Assembly: GCA_963844055.1 (NCBI GenBank)
Contig: CAWJMN010000002.1
Coordinates: 1,674,001-1,738,000 of the forward strand
Source of the DNA: CAWJMN01 sp963844055
GTDB lineage: Bacteria > Planctomycetota > Planctomycetia > Pirellulales > Pirellulaceae
DNA: 64,000 bases
Direction: 5' to 3'
The translations under genes and the position numbers were made by a program. Under the pieces are notes generated by a model that was not told the origin of the DNA, did not search any database, and worked only from the letters and a program-made list of their open reading frames with translations. Below, one piece after another: positions 19,580 to 28,204 of this stretch; position 1 is the stretch's first letter, and each line of letters starts with the position of its first letter.

Positions 19580-19771
19580 CTCCCCGGTCCATCCGAGTAG
19601 CGAGCACTCTCTCGGGAGAGAGACAGAGAGTTTCCCTTCTGAGACCTACTTACCACTCCAAAAACCAAGGCTTTAAGCCTACGCAATCACGCCCAAAACA
19701 GCGCGAAAATGCCCCAAGAAGTTGAGCCGAAAAAAGCTCGAATTAGGATGGTCGTTTGGGCATCCCTTAGG
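19580..19771. other. Spacer with REP-like palindrome between truncated terminase and IS
   Basis: It contains the hairpin CTCTCTCGGGAGAGAG (19598-19613) within a segment that resembles 26433-26490 (shared pattern GTAGCGA, CTCTCTCGG, AGAGAG, CAGAGT, TGA-ACCTAC). A second palindrome, AGGCTTTAAGCCT, lies near 19668. No gene is seen. This piece replaced the 3' half of the terminase. Confidence 0.5.
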
Positions 19772-19826
19772 TGTGCCAAAATGAGAGCATCCTGATGATA
19801 CGAAGCGACTTAGGTATTTTAGTCGA

Positions 19827-20921
19827 ATGGCCCACCTCTTTCAGTCCCTCCTCCTGCTCATTGCCACAGCTTCCAAGAATGAACTGGCTCGGCAGATCAA
19901 ATACCTCAAGGTGGAGAACGAGATCCTTCGGAGCAAGCTTCCAGGCCGGATTACGGTCACCGGGAAAGAGCGGAGTCGGCTGGTCCGCTTTGCGCAGAGG
20001 CTGGGGACAGCCATCCATGGCCTCGCCACCATCGTGACTCCCCAAACGGTCTTACGCTGGATTCGGGAAGAACGGGAAGGGAAGCACCAAACCCCCGTCA
20101 AACGCGGACGGCGGCGTACGGCGCAAGAGATCTGCCTCTTGGTCGTCAAACTGGCCCGGGAAAACGAGTGGGGCTATACCCGAATCCTGGGCGAGCTCCG
20201 GAAGCTGGGGATTCGCTCTATCTCTCGCAATACCGTCAAACGAATCTTGGCCGAACATGGGTTTGACCCAGGCCCCAACCGGGGAGAAGGCTCGTGGGAC
20301 GAGTTTTTGAAGCGGCATGCCGCTTCCTTGTGGCAATGCGACTTCTTCAGTCAGAAGACCATGACATTTCAGGGGATACGGGATGTGTTTGTCCTAGCGT
20401 TCTTGAACGTGAAAACCCGCCGAGTCATCCTCTCGCCCGCTACCCATCACCCTAATGAAGCCTGGGTGGTTGCGCAGACGGAGTCGTTCATCGAGCAAGC
20501 CAAGGAGCTCAAGCTTCCTATTGGGCTAGTACAGCATGACCGGGACACCAAGTTCACCCAGAAGTTCAAGCAGGTCTTAAAACAGCGCCGGGTACAGCCG
20601 GTGAGGAACGCGTTCCGCGCTCCCAACACGAACGCCTATATCGAACGCTTCGTCCAATCGATTGGCCAGGAATGTTTGGATAGGTTTGTGATCTTTGGGG
20701 AGGCGCACATGAATCATTTGTGCCAAGAGTACCTCGAGTACTATCACCACGAGCGGCCGCACCAAGCGTTAGAGAATGAGCCGCTAATAAAACCCAAACG
20801 CCGTGGACGGCCCAAAGCCAAGACAAAGATGGAAGGGCCCGCGACCGTGCGTCTCAAAGAGATCCGCTGCAAGCAGCGGCTGGGTGGGCTGCTGAAGAGC
20901 TATTCGAAGAAGGCGGCGTAG
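19827..20921 (+). CDS. DDE (rve-type) transposase
   Basis: 364 aa. The N-terminus has a coiled segment with ARQIKYLKVENEILRSKLP. An HTH region follows (TPQTVLRWIREER, ENEWGYTRILGELRKLG). The integrase core shows the acidic triad: Asp in ASLWQCDFFSQ, Asp in GLVQHDRDTKF, and Glu in TNAYIERFVQS. The end is basic. The frame is intact and the gene may be active. It looks like the long single-ORF transposases frequent in planctomycetes. Confidence 0.9.
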   Translation: MAHLFQSLLLLIATASKNELARQIKYLKVENEILRSKLPGRITVTGKERSRLVRFAQRLGTAIHGLATIVTPQTVLRWIREEREGKHQTPVKRGRRRTAQEICLLVVKLARENEWGYTRILGELRKLGIRSISRNTVKRILAEHGFDPGPNRGEGSWDEFLKRHAASLWQCDFFSQKTMTFQGIRDVFVLAFLNVKTRRVILSPATHHPNEAWVVAQTESFIEQAKELKLPIGLVQHDRDTKFTQKFKQVLKQRRVQPVRNAFRAPNTNAYIERFVQSIGQECLDRFVIFGEAHMNHLCQEYLEYYHHERPHQALENEPLIKPKRRGRPKAKTKMEGPATVRLKEIRCKQRLGGLLKSYSKKAA

Positions 20922-21143
20922 CTTCAATCCATTCACTCGTGACTCAACGAGCTAATATGCACCATCACATCTGTTCTAAGATAACATTAACACAACCGGT
21001 TGTGTCACTTTTACCGTTTCCATTCTGTAGCCCCATAGTCAGTACGCCCCATTGCCAAAAAGCACTTCGAAAACACTCAGGTCTTTTTTTGTTATTCATT
21101 CCGTTCCGTAGCAACACGTTTTCATCTTGGTATAGGACAAGTA

Positions 21144-21668
21144 CTAATCCCATTCGGGAGCATATGGAAAGATTCTATCCCCTGGATATAGCGCAATTGG
21201 CTGTGGCTCTCGCGGGCGCGTAGTAGTCGTTTCGTTGTAAATCTTCCACTCGGCGTAATAGTTCTTATCTAAAATAGTTACGGGGGTAGGTAGAGGAACA
21301 GCATCACCAGCGGTAGGGAGCGCTCGGCATAACTTAAAAAACGTGGCAGGAATCGAACAGTTCGACGAGGCAACGCGAAGATACTCAATTCCTTGTTCAA
21401 ACGTAATCGGCGAAAGCCTTTCGATGGCATCTAAGGAGGATATTGCATTTCCAGCATACAGGACAATTAAAGCCAATTTGCCAACTGTTGATTCCTTTGC
21501 AAAAACTGCCCATTCCTTAATAAGCCCCATGAACTCTAGGTAAGAGTCTTCTTGGTGCAGATCTTCTACCCTGGGAAAATCTTTGGCAAGGAGAACTTTG
21601 CACTGTTCGGCAGTTAGCTTCCCCCTGAATGTCTCTAGAACTTCTTCAATTGAAGGCGGTTTGCTCAT
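21144..21668 (-). CDS. Hypothetical protein trapped between IS fragments
   Basis: 174 aa, not recognised. It is largely helical in the N-terminal 120 residues, with a Pro/Thr-rich, probably disordered C-terminus (NETTTTRPREPQPIALYPG). No signal peptide or catalytic motif is visible. It lies between an intact transposase and a transposase remnant, so it may be a passenger. Low-complexity ends and isolation keep confidence modest. Confidence 0.5.
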   Translation of the reverse strand: MSKPPSIEEVLETFRGKLTAEQCKVLLAKDFPRVEDLHQEDSYLEFMGLIKEWAVFAKESTVGKLALIVLYAGNAISSLDAIERLSPITFEQGIEYLRVASSNCSIPATFFKLCRALPTAGDAVPLPTPVTILDKNYYAEWKIYNETTTTRPREPQPIALYPGDRIFPYAPEWD

Positions 21669-21835
21669 TTGTCGTACCCCACATAACTATGCCATTTCGA
21701 GAATCTAAAACGCAGCCGCTTCGTAAAATAATAACGGTGTGAGCCGGCATATAGCTAGGGCTGGAGACAATAACGGAGCTAATGCCGTTTTTACACCACC
21801 ATCGCCGACTTTCCGCGTTTCCCAGCGGGAGAGTT

Positions 21836-22024
21836 GGGTTACTATCACCACGAGCGACCGCACCAAGCCCTGGAGAATGAGCCGCTGGTCAGGCCCAAAC
21901 GCCGTGGGACGGCCGAAGGCTAAGACAAAGATTTAAGCGAACGCAACAGTGCGCCTCAAAGAGATCCGCTGCAAGCAGCGGCTAGGCGGGCTGCTGAAGA
22001 GCTATTCGAGGAAGGCGGCGTAGC
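21836..22024 (+). pseudogene. Transposase 3' remnant
   Basis: This segment repeats the last part of the transposase gene (20735-20921): YYHHERPHQALENEPL, the KRRG stretch and the final CGGCTAGGCGGGCTGCTGAAGAG-like run. The frame is broken after the KRRG stretch. Downstream to 22258 I see only a doubtful 18-codon ORF at 22170. Confidence 0.85.
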
Positions 22025-22341
22025 AAGTCTGCCCTTTGAAATTCTGCAACCGCACCACTTGAGCTTTGCCAAAGAGAATTGCAGATGTGCCCCTCACGAA
22101 AATCCTTGCGCATTTTAGGGCTGAATGTATTTGAGGAATAGCCTTCTCCTTGAGTAGAGGAAAGCTTTATGAATCCAGAAGAGATGTTTGATTGGGAAGA
22201 GGGTTTGCCACAGGACGCGTCATAACGACCGGTCCAAAGAGAACCAATCGAAAGAGAAGTAAGTCGTTACTGGCTAAAGAGATGTTCTCATTTTGGCACA
22301 GGGCGATTGCCAGCCAACGGATAAAGACCTCTTTGCTCGCT

Positions 22342-23547
22342 CTACGGTGAAGCAGTCTCTGTTTCGGGAAGTGCGCCAATCCCTTTGGGCAATGGCATAG
22401 GTGGTGAGGGGGCTGGAGGAGCATCTGGGACTTTAAAAGTTTGGTATTTTCGAATCGCAGCTAGGTACAAATCCATTGAATGGTCAGCGATATAAGGCGA
22501 GCTACCTTCAAACATCGGCTGTCCATCTGAGTTGTATTTTGGCTTATTTGCCAATTTAAGCCGTTCTTTTTCTCTAGCAAACTCTTCTTCAGAAAGTGGA
22601 GGGATCTGAACATCATTCGTCTGCTCTAGAGGCGTAGAAGAGTCTGCTCCAAACATCTTGATTTTGGGTTTCGAGCGATAGATGCCATCGCTCCTAAACC
22701 AAACTAATGAACCGCAGTGGCGGAGCGATGGAACGACCCTTGCCACAATGTCAGATCCATTTACGAAATGCACGTACCTTCCATAGAATTTTTCGTCAAG
22801 GAAGGAAACAAGCGGTGGGCCAACCAGCATCGGCTGACCGAATGTGATCAGGCCGGCAATTTCAAGTTCACTGCTTTGGCAGAAATCAAAAGCGCATGCA
22901 ACCGCCAACGCGCCTCCTAGGCTATGACCTGTAATCCAAACAAGCTTGGGTTTTCGCTTGTCAAGAATCTTTGTGATTTGATCAGAGAGAGAAAAGTAAG
23001 CGTTTTGAAAACCGCGATGTATGGGGCCATGATCTGTTTGTGTGGTTTGGCTATCTAGGTTCACAAACCAATCCCAATTATCGTCTGTGCCCCGAAAGAC
23101 GATGACTGCCACATCGTCTACAAACGCTACGTAGCCTGCCATTGAGTCTTGAACAAAGGGTTCAACTTGCTCAAAGCCCAGTGCTTTGAATGCTGGAGTT
23201 GCATCAACAGGTGCTAAATAGGCAATGCTACAGCACTCTGCCATTTTTTCTGAAAAAGGCCAGTCGGCTACCGATTCCGAACTCCATGGGCTCCCCAGAA
23301 GAATAGACAAGCTTTTTACGTGAGGCGGTCGAGCATCGGGCTTCGGGACTTCTGGAACAACGTCTACTAATCCAGGAGATGATTGTGCTATGTAAGTAAT
23401 CGTGATGCCGCTTACGGCGAGTAAAATCAGGCCTGGAATCCACAAGACTTTCCATGGCCAGACAAGCCAAATTCTTAAGCTGCTTAGTACGAGAAGAGAG
23501 AAGCCTAGGGCTGCAAGTAACTGAACGTTGGTAACAAGCCAGTTCAT
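22342..23547 (-). CDS. Membrane-anchored class 3 lipase
   Basis: About 401 aa from the ATG at 23547 (MNWLVTNVQLL). The frame continues to 23655 but would then start inside a MITE-like repeat. Two membrane segments open the protein (VQLLAALGFSLLVL and WIPGLILLAVSGITITYIA). The hydrolase follows, with the nucleophile elbow TGHSLGGALAVA, an Asp in NGSDIVARVVP and a His in IADHSMDLYL, which matches the Ser-Asp-His triad of the class 3 lipase family. It would attack lipids at the membrane. A defence role is possible because phospholipases serve as abortive effectors, but there is no partner gene to confirm it. Confidence 0.8.
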   Translation of the reverse strand: MNWLVTNVQLLAALGFSLLVLSSLRIWLVWPWKVLWIPGLILLAVSGITITYIAQSSPGLVDVVPEVPKPDARPPHVKSLSILLGSPWSSESVADWPFSEKMAECCSIAYLAPVDATPAFKALGFEQVEPFVQDSMAGYVAFVDDVAVIVFRGTDDNWDWFVNLDSQTTQTDHGPIHRGFQNAYFSLSDQITKILDKRKPKLVWITGHSLGGALAVACAFDFCQSSELEIAGLITFGQPMLVGPPLVSFLDEKFYGRYVHFVNGSDIVARVVPSLRHCGSLVWFRSDGIYRSKPKIKMFGADSSTPLEQTNDVQIPPLSEEEFAREKERLKLANKPKYNSDGQPMFEGSSPYIADHSMDLYLAAIRKYQTFKVPDAPPAPSPPMPLPKGIGALPETETASP

Positions 23548-23613
23548 TATCGATCTCATATAGTATGCAAGCACTTGTAGAACGTTGAGACGAGTTGTAT
23601 TAACCTCCCGCCT

Positions 23614-23716
23614 TGCGCCGAATTGAAAATATCGCGGCGGACTGGGCCAATCCATTGGAATCAGGCGGAAAGTCGTAAGTCATTGCTGTTTAAGAGGATA
23701 TTCTCATTTTGGCACA
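23614..23716 (+). repeat. MITE-like element upstream of the lipase
   Basis: It runs from TGCGCCGAATTGA to CTCATTTTGGCACA, the same ends as the IS and as the copies at 26696 and 26854. The rest of the 23548-23893 gap shows nothing that I can name. Confidence 0.6.
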
Positions 23717-23893
23717 GGACGAGTGATTACCGGGCGGCCTAAGCGAATTGCGTGAACACCGACTGCTATGACCATGGGAACTGGTTAGTTGTAACTGGGT
23801 TTTAATTATGGTACGGGATGCTCTTCGGCAGTATTCTGCAAAAGCGGAACGCTTTCATCTCTGGCTTGCTCCGTACGTGAAGCTGCACCACCA

Positions 23894-26365
23894 CTAGCTC
23901 ACACTTGAAGCTTCTAAACACGCATCTCGAAGAACTAGGAGGGAAGCAGAGGGGTTCGCTAAAGCTTCGATTCGCTTATTGACTCTCCTAAGGCGTCGCC
24001 TTGCCTTAGCACTAAGTAGCTGCTCCCGCGATTGCGAACTGATCGTCTGTGTTATCGCATTTATCAGCCCATCATTCCCGACAAGCATGTTTACGTCGAT
24101 GCAGGAAAGCAGATTAATCATTGGAACTAGCGCACTTTCAATTGGAAGAAGAGATATAGCGATCAATTCTTTGACTTTGCCAGGATTAGAAACCATAATC
24201 CCGGAAAGCGAGCTCCGTGAGCCCAAAGAAAGTTGCTTGTACGCATCCACCAGTTCCGGTATCAGTGTTTCATGCTCCCCTTTTATCGCAATTCGAAATG
24301 CAGCTTGCGCAAACTCGGGATGGGGTTTTGCATGGAAAGAATCAAGCAGTAGGCGAAGATCTAAAGCGTCCTCTGAAGCGCCGAGCGCAACACAGAGCTT
24401 TCGGAGCTGTGGCCTTGTGAAGTCTGCGATAGACTTTTGCAGCCATGGTCGGAATCCATGGGCACGACTACGAATCAAGATAAAAGCCAGTTTTGCCCAT
24501 ACCTTGATAGACGACTCGGTCGGAAGCTGCTGCAGAATGACATCGGAAATCTCCGATGATATTGTTGTATAAAGTAGAAGGTTTGCGACCCGCTTCCTAA
24601 TGTGCTTGTCTTTATTGCTTATCGCCTCGACAAGTTTTGGCTCATCCGCAGAGGTTAACGCAGATGCAGCGATTCGATAAGCATCATCGGTTATGTACGG
24701 ATGGTTCAGTCCTCCACCGCCTCGTAATCTAAATTCCTGTATTAATCGAAATGCAAGCCCGAATTCTTGAAAGGTGCGGTGGACAAAGACAGAGTGCTCG
24801 TTCTTGGAAGAGAGAAGCCCACAATTCAGTAGGGCAGTTGCAGAGGCACCATATTTTGTAATTAGTCGCGAAGATAGTTCGCCTAGTGAGACAGTATAGC
24901 CTGCTTGCTGTGATTCTGCACACTCGAAAGCAGCTTCGGAGAGAACATGCAGTAGCTCATCGAGACTGACGGAACCCAGGTCAATTGAGCCTCGCACAGT
25001 TGTTGCGTTAAAATATGTATGCAATGCTCCGACATAATGCATGTATAGCTCAAAAGTACTTAGCCGATCCCACTCTGGCAACTCATTCGCAACCCGAATT
25101 GCCATCAAAGCCGTCATTGCCGATCTTATATCTGGGGTTCGTCCTTGTTCAACGCTCCGAAGTATGACCTCTGCTTTACATGGGTCTAAAAGATACCGTG
25201 CCAGAACACTTTGAATCTCTTCATCAGACAGAGGCGGAACAGTGAACTGCACAAACTGCCTCTTTTTCGTGGTTTTGTTTGTACAGCCTGGACGAGTGGT
25301 AATCATCGCGCCAGCCACTTCATCAACGTCAATTAAGTTCGCAAGATCAGGGGTAGTGAAAATGCTGCTTGGGAGCTCGTCGAGACCATCAAGCAAAAGA
25401 ACCACTTTGCTCGCCTCTAGCGATCGTTTAAACAGTTCGGGAAAGACTCTCACCCCAAGATCTTCGCAAGCATTGTGAAATGCCGCCAAAATCGAAGCGG
25501 GGATTCCTCGGGAAAGGTCCAGATAGAGTGGCATGGGGATATTCAAGGTTGCATCCAAACAACGTTCTGCAAGTTCTGACACTACCCGTCGGCAAAACGT
25601 AGACTTCCCAGATCCAGGAGGGCCTTCAACAAAAAGATATTGCCCACGATTGGCGAGCAGATCAGTGAATTCGGAAACACTATATTTCCTTGAATCGCGT
25701 CTCAAGCTCTGGACATGTACGGGGATTTGCAAATGTTGTGAGTTGCGATGCGATGGAGGTGCGAGTGGGAACACATCCGTTCGGAGGCTACTAAAACGTT
25801 GTGCTAAGCGAGATAAATACTCTCGAAAAAACTCGGCGGCAGGAAGATTTTCGACCTCGGGTAGATAGGTCGTAATGTATGAGATGCGCTCCTTCGCAAG
25901 CACGGCTTCAGCTCGTCCGATCATGCATCGAATCCGCTCGAACTCAGCCGGAAGGTCGGCTACTCTTACCGTCGTCGAGTTTATGACACCCGCCCCGGGA
26001 AGAAATTGTGCGACCATGATTGTTTCGCCGTTGCATGCCATTGTAAATGGAGTACCGGCCCAAGTTGCGTATGAACGTACCTGTTCGTCCGCACCAGAAA
26101 GTGACTCGCCTATCCTCTTATTCTCGATACAAAGCAATGCATTTGGCAATGATCGTTCTGCACCATTATAGAGAATGAAATCTGCGATTTTCTCCAGTAC
26201 CTCGCGCCCAAATCGCATTCGGACGGTAACTTTGTCCGCACGATCAGAGTCAGAGTAGCCCAGCAATCTCAGCAAATGAAGAACGATTTTTGTTTCTACT
26301 TCGGCTTCGTTTGCAGGTTTCGCACTGGCGATCTGCTCAAGTAGTTCAGTTGCATCAGGTACCAT
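23894..26365 (-). CDS. Nuclease-NACHT fusion (STAND NTPase)
   Basis: 823 aa. The N-terminal 160 residues resemble the type I restriction HsdR N-terminal PD-(D/E)XK fold: Asp in EKIADFILYNG and Glu-Lys in ALLCIENKRIG. A NACHT-type ATPase follows with Walker A (VEGPPGSGKSTFCRR) near residue 245 and Walker B (VVLLLDGLDELP) near 320. The C-terminal 300 residues are helical repeats of HEAT type. The layout (effector, STAND ATPase, repeat sensor) is that of bacterial NACHT/Avs anti-phage proteins, in which a phage protein is sensed by the repeats and the nuclease is released. The gene stands alone, bordered on both sides by MITE-like repeats. Confidence 0.8.
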   Translation of the reverse strand: MVPDATELLEQIASAKPANEAEVETKIVLHLLRLLGYSDSDRADKVTVRMRFGREVLEKIADFILYNGAERSLPNALLCIENKRIGESLSGADEQVRSYATWAGTPFTMACNGETIMVAQFLPGAGVINSTTVRVADLPAEFERIRCMIGRAEAVLAKERISYITTYLPEVENLPAAEFFREYLSRLAQRFSSLRTDVFPLAPPSHRNSQHLQIPVHVQSLRRDSRKYSVSEFTDLLANRGQYLFVEGPPGSGKSTFCRRVVSELAERCLDATLNIPMPLYLDLSRGIPASILAAFHNACEDLGVRVFPELFKRSLEASKVVLLLDGLDELPSSIFTTPDLANLIDVDEVAGAMITTRPGCTNKTTKKRQFVQFTVPPLSDEEIQSVLARYLLDPCKAEVILRSVEQGRTPDIRSAMTALMAIRVANELPEWDRLSTFELYMHYVGALHTYFNATTVRGSIDLGSVSLDELLHVLSEAAFECAESQQAGYTVSLGELSSRLITKYGASATALLNCGLLSSKNEHSVFVHRTFQEFGLAFRLIQEFRLRGGGGLNHPYITDDAYRIAASALTSADEPKLVEAISNKDKHIRKRVANLLLYTTISSEISDVILQQLPTESSIKVWAKLAFILIRSRAHGFRPWLQKSIADFTRPQLRKLCVALGASEDALDLRLLLDSFHAKPHPEFAQAAFRIAIKGEHETLIPELVDAYKQLSLGSRSSLSGIMVSNPGKVKELIAISLLPIESALVPMINLLSCIDVNMLVGNDGLINAITQTISSQSREQLLSAKARRRLRRVNKRIEALANPSASLLVLRDACLEASSVS

Positions 26366-26695
26366 ATTGATCGTTTTCGCTATGTGGCAAATCTATTCTT
26401 CGCTTTTTTTCCAACTACCCGATCCATCATCGTAGCGAACTCTCTCTCGGAAGAGAGTCGCAGAGTATTCATTTTGATACCTACATCGCCCCCTCCGCTG
26501 AAAATACTCTAACCTTCAACTATAGAGTTAGCAGTGTCGCCGATTCAATGATGATTCAAGCAAATCGTTGTAAGTCGTCATAGAAAAAAGAGTTGCGCTC
26601 ATTTTGGCACAGGGCGAGAGGAAGCGGACAAAAATGGTAGCCCATGTCGCTTTGCACGTGATAGCGGTTTTGGCGTTAGGAGTTGCTCCCGCTTT

Positions 26696-26833
26696 TGTGC
26701 CAAATTGAAACCTTCGCTTAAAAAAGGACCCGCGTCGAATGCCGGATACTATCAGCATTGGACTGCTCAAATAGGAATCAGTCAAATCAACTTAAGTCGT
26801 TGCTAGTTCAAAAGATGCTTTCATTTTGGCACA
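26696..26833 (+). repeat. MITE-like element A
   Basis: 138 bp, from TGTGCCAAATTGA to TTTCATTTTGGCACA (imperfect inverted ends shared with the IS). Internally it aligns with element B, including AAGTCGTTGC before the right end. It has no coding capacity. Confidence 0.65.
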
Positions 26834-26853
26834 GTGCCGGCTAAAACACACCC

Positions 26854-26989
26854 TGAGCCAAATTGAGAACGTCGCCTTGAAATGACTCGCATCAATGGAC
26901 GAATGCTTTCAGGTCGGGCTATCCAAAAATGAAACATTCGAATTGACGTAATTCGCTGCAAGTTCGAAAGTTGTGTGCGTTTTGGCACA
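26854..26989 (+). repeat. MITE-like element B
   Basis: 136 bp, from TGAGCCAAATTGAGAAC to GTGCGTTTTGGCACA. It is in tandem with and similar to element A. Its right end lies 46 bp before the HEPN gene start, so it forms part of that gene's upstream region. Confidence 0.65.
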
Positions 26990-27035
26990 GCGCGGCGTCC
27001 ATCCTCTGATAGAAGTTGCGATTGGAGAATCATGC

Positions 27036-27725
27036 ATGTGGTATGACGATTTGCCACCGAACTATTCGTGGTCCAGTCTTTGGTATGACTACATCATCTG
27101 TGAATGTCGCGCGATTCGTTGCCTTCAAGGGGCCTGTCCAGTCTGCGGAGGTCTAATCGTTAATCGTCCGCCAGAGGAAATTTGGCTGGACGATGGCCGG
27201 GAAATCACGGTCAACGCAAATACCTACATGGGAGCAGAGGGACGCATCGAAGACCACATGTACCTCAACATGCTTGAACGGGAGTGGCGGCGGCCGCTGA
27301 CTGATTCAGTCGCTGAAGGACGTGGATCATTAGTGGCTGCGTCTCAGCGGTCCGCAATCGTGGTGCTGTATTGGAGTTATTTCGAGACACGGTTTGAGCG
27401 ATTGCTGCGAGCTTTCATGCAGACACTGCCGACGAGGGTGACCGAAGACCTTCTGGCTCGATACAGCTCCATCGGCGCACGAATGGATCGCTTATATCGG
27501 GTGCTATTCAACACGACCTTCCGGGCGGATCTGGCAGCACTTGGATTTCAGAGAGTAGGACAGCATTTAGACCGAGTACAAGAGCATCGTAATGCTTTCG
27601 CCCACGGTGAGCCGACTGCCATCGACGATGCATTGGTTGCTGCAGTAGTCGAAATCCTCAAGGAGGAAATGGAAGCTTGGATTGCAGTGTTCAATTATCG
27701 TCTAGCCCACTCCGCCGACCGCTAA
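27036..27725 (+). CDS. HEPN-type putative ribonuclease with zinc ribbon
   Basis: 229 aa from ATG 27036 (MWYDDLPPNY), chosen because GGAG lies 8 bp upstream and earlier in-frame codons run into the MITE. An N-terminal Cys cluster (CECRAIRC, CPVCGG) may bind zinc. The C-terminal helical half ends with VQEHRNAFAHGEP, the Arg-x4-His signature of HEPN ribonucleases, preceded by a YFETRFERLLRAF helix. HEPN toxins cleave RNA during abortive defence. No antitoxin is adjacent: the next genes run toward it from the right. A role as effector is inferred. Confidence 0.65.
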   Translation: MWYDDLPPNYSWSSLWYDYIICECRAIRCLQGACPVCGGLIVNRPPEEIWLDDGREITVNANTYMGAEGRIEDHMYLNMLEREWRRPLTDSVAEGRGSLVAASQRSAIVVLYWSYFETRFERLLRAFMQTLPTRVTEDLLARYSSIGARMDRLYRVLFNTTFRADLAALGFQRVGQHLDRVQEHRNAFAHGEPTAIDDALVAAVVEILKEEMEAWIAVFNYRLAHSADR

Positions 27726-27793
27726 CCGTTACTCTCTTAACCCTGATGGCCGGACGTCCTGGACCGTGCGACAGCGCCTGCATCGACGATGCA

Positions 27794-28204
27794 CTAGCGA
27801 AACAGACTGACGAGCCAACGCCACAGTCGCCGGAACAAGCCTTCTCGTCGCCGCTCACATTCCTCGTAGTATTCCCTGCGTTTCGCCTGCTCGGCTTGCC
27901 GGCCAGACTCAATCTGCTCGGGAGTCCATGTGTCACACCAGATAACCTCTCCGGCCTCAATCCAGTAGTGGGATTGGCAAGGAAATTGCCAGTTCCCGAC
28001 GGATGGCCTCAAACTTGGCCCTAGGCTAGTCTCATGCATGGACCATTCCGTTGGTCCCAAAGGCGTGCTGACTTTGGACCCGCAACCACAGGCGCAGAGG
28101 TGAATGGCCGCGCCGAATTCTTCAGACACGTAGAGCAAACCGGGCTCCAGTACCTTCGGCACATAGTGAACCCGCACCAGTTGGATTTGAGTGATTTTAA
28201 GCAT
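27794..28204 (-). CDS. DUF6527 protein of a ubiquitin-like operon
   Basis: 136 aa. It has a metal-binding-like cluster (HLCACGCGSKV) near residue 40 and a second short motif (FPCQSHYWIEAGEVIW). The C-terminus is a basic Arg/Glu-rich helix. This matches DUF6527, the usual third gene beside ThiF/E1 and multiubiquitin genes. Its biochemical job is not known. The start overlaps the end of the E1 gene by 8 bp, so all three genes are one transcript. Confidence 0.8.
   Translation of the reverse strand: MLKITQIQLVRVHYVPKVLEPGLLYVSEEFGAAIHLCACGCGSKVSTPLGPTEWSMHETSLGPSLRPSVGNWQFPCQSHYWIEAGEVIWCDTWTPEQIESGRQAEQAKRREYYEECERRREGLFRRLWRWLVSLFR

Larger units (their letters stand above)
19772..22300 (+). 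mobile_element. IS with DDE transposase, disrupted by a second insertion/duplication
   Basis: The left end TGTGCCAAAATGAGAGCATC starts at 19772. The right end, at 22258-22300, reads as its imperfect complement (GATGTTCTCATTTTGGCACA), with further matches around AAGTCG. Between them lie a full transposase (19827-20921), an unrelated gene (21144-21668, minus) and a second copy of the transposase 3' end (21836-22024). Two copies of the same IS have probably recombined around the inserted gene. No target-site duplication could be confirmed. Confidence 0.6.
26366..27035. other. Repeat-rich spacer between NACHT and HEPN genes
   Basis: 670 bp without a gene. It contains a REP-like palindrome segment (26433-26490, related to 19592-19650), a partial MITE-like end (about 26533-26611) and two complete MITE-like elements. 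The promoters of the divergent NACHT and HEPN genes must lie here. Confidence 0.6.

Noticed and set aside
23614..26989. Integron attC sites between cargo genes
   Set aside because: No RYYYAAC / GTTRRRY pair is found at the repeat ends. The ends instead match the IS inverted repeats.
22270..26990. TTTTGGCACAG repeats as sigma-54 promoters
   Set aside because: TGGCAC matches the -24 element, but the distance to any TTGC is wrong (7 bp where 5 is expected at 22295). The sequence is better explained as IS terminal inverted repeats.
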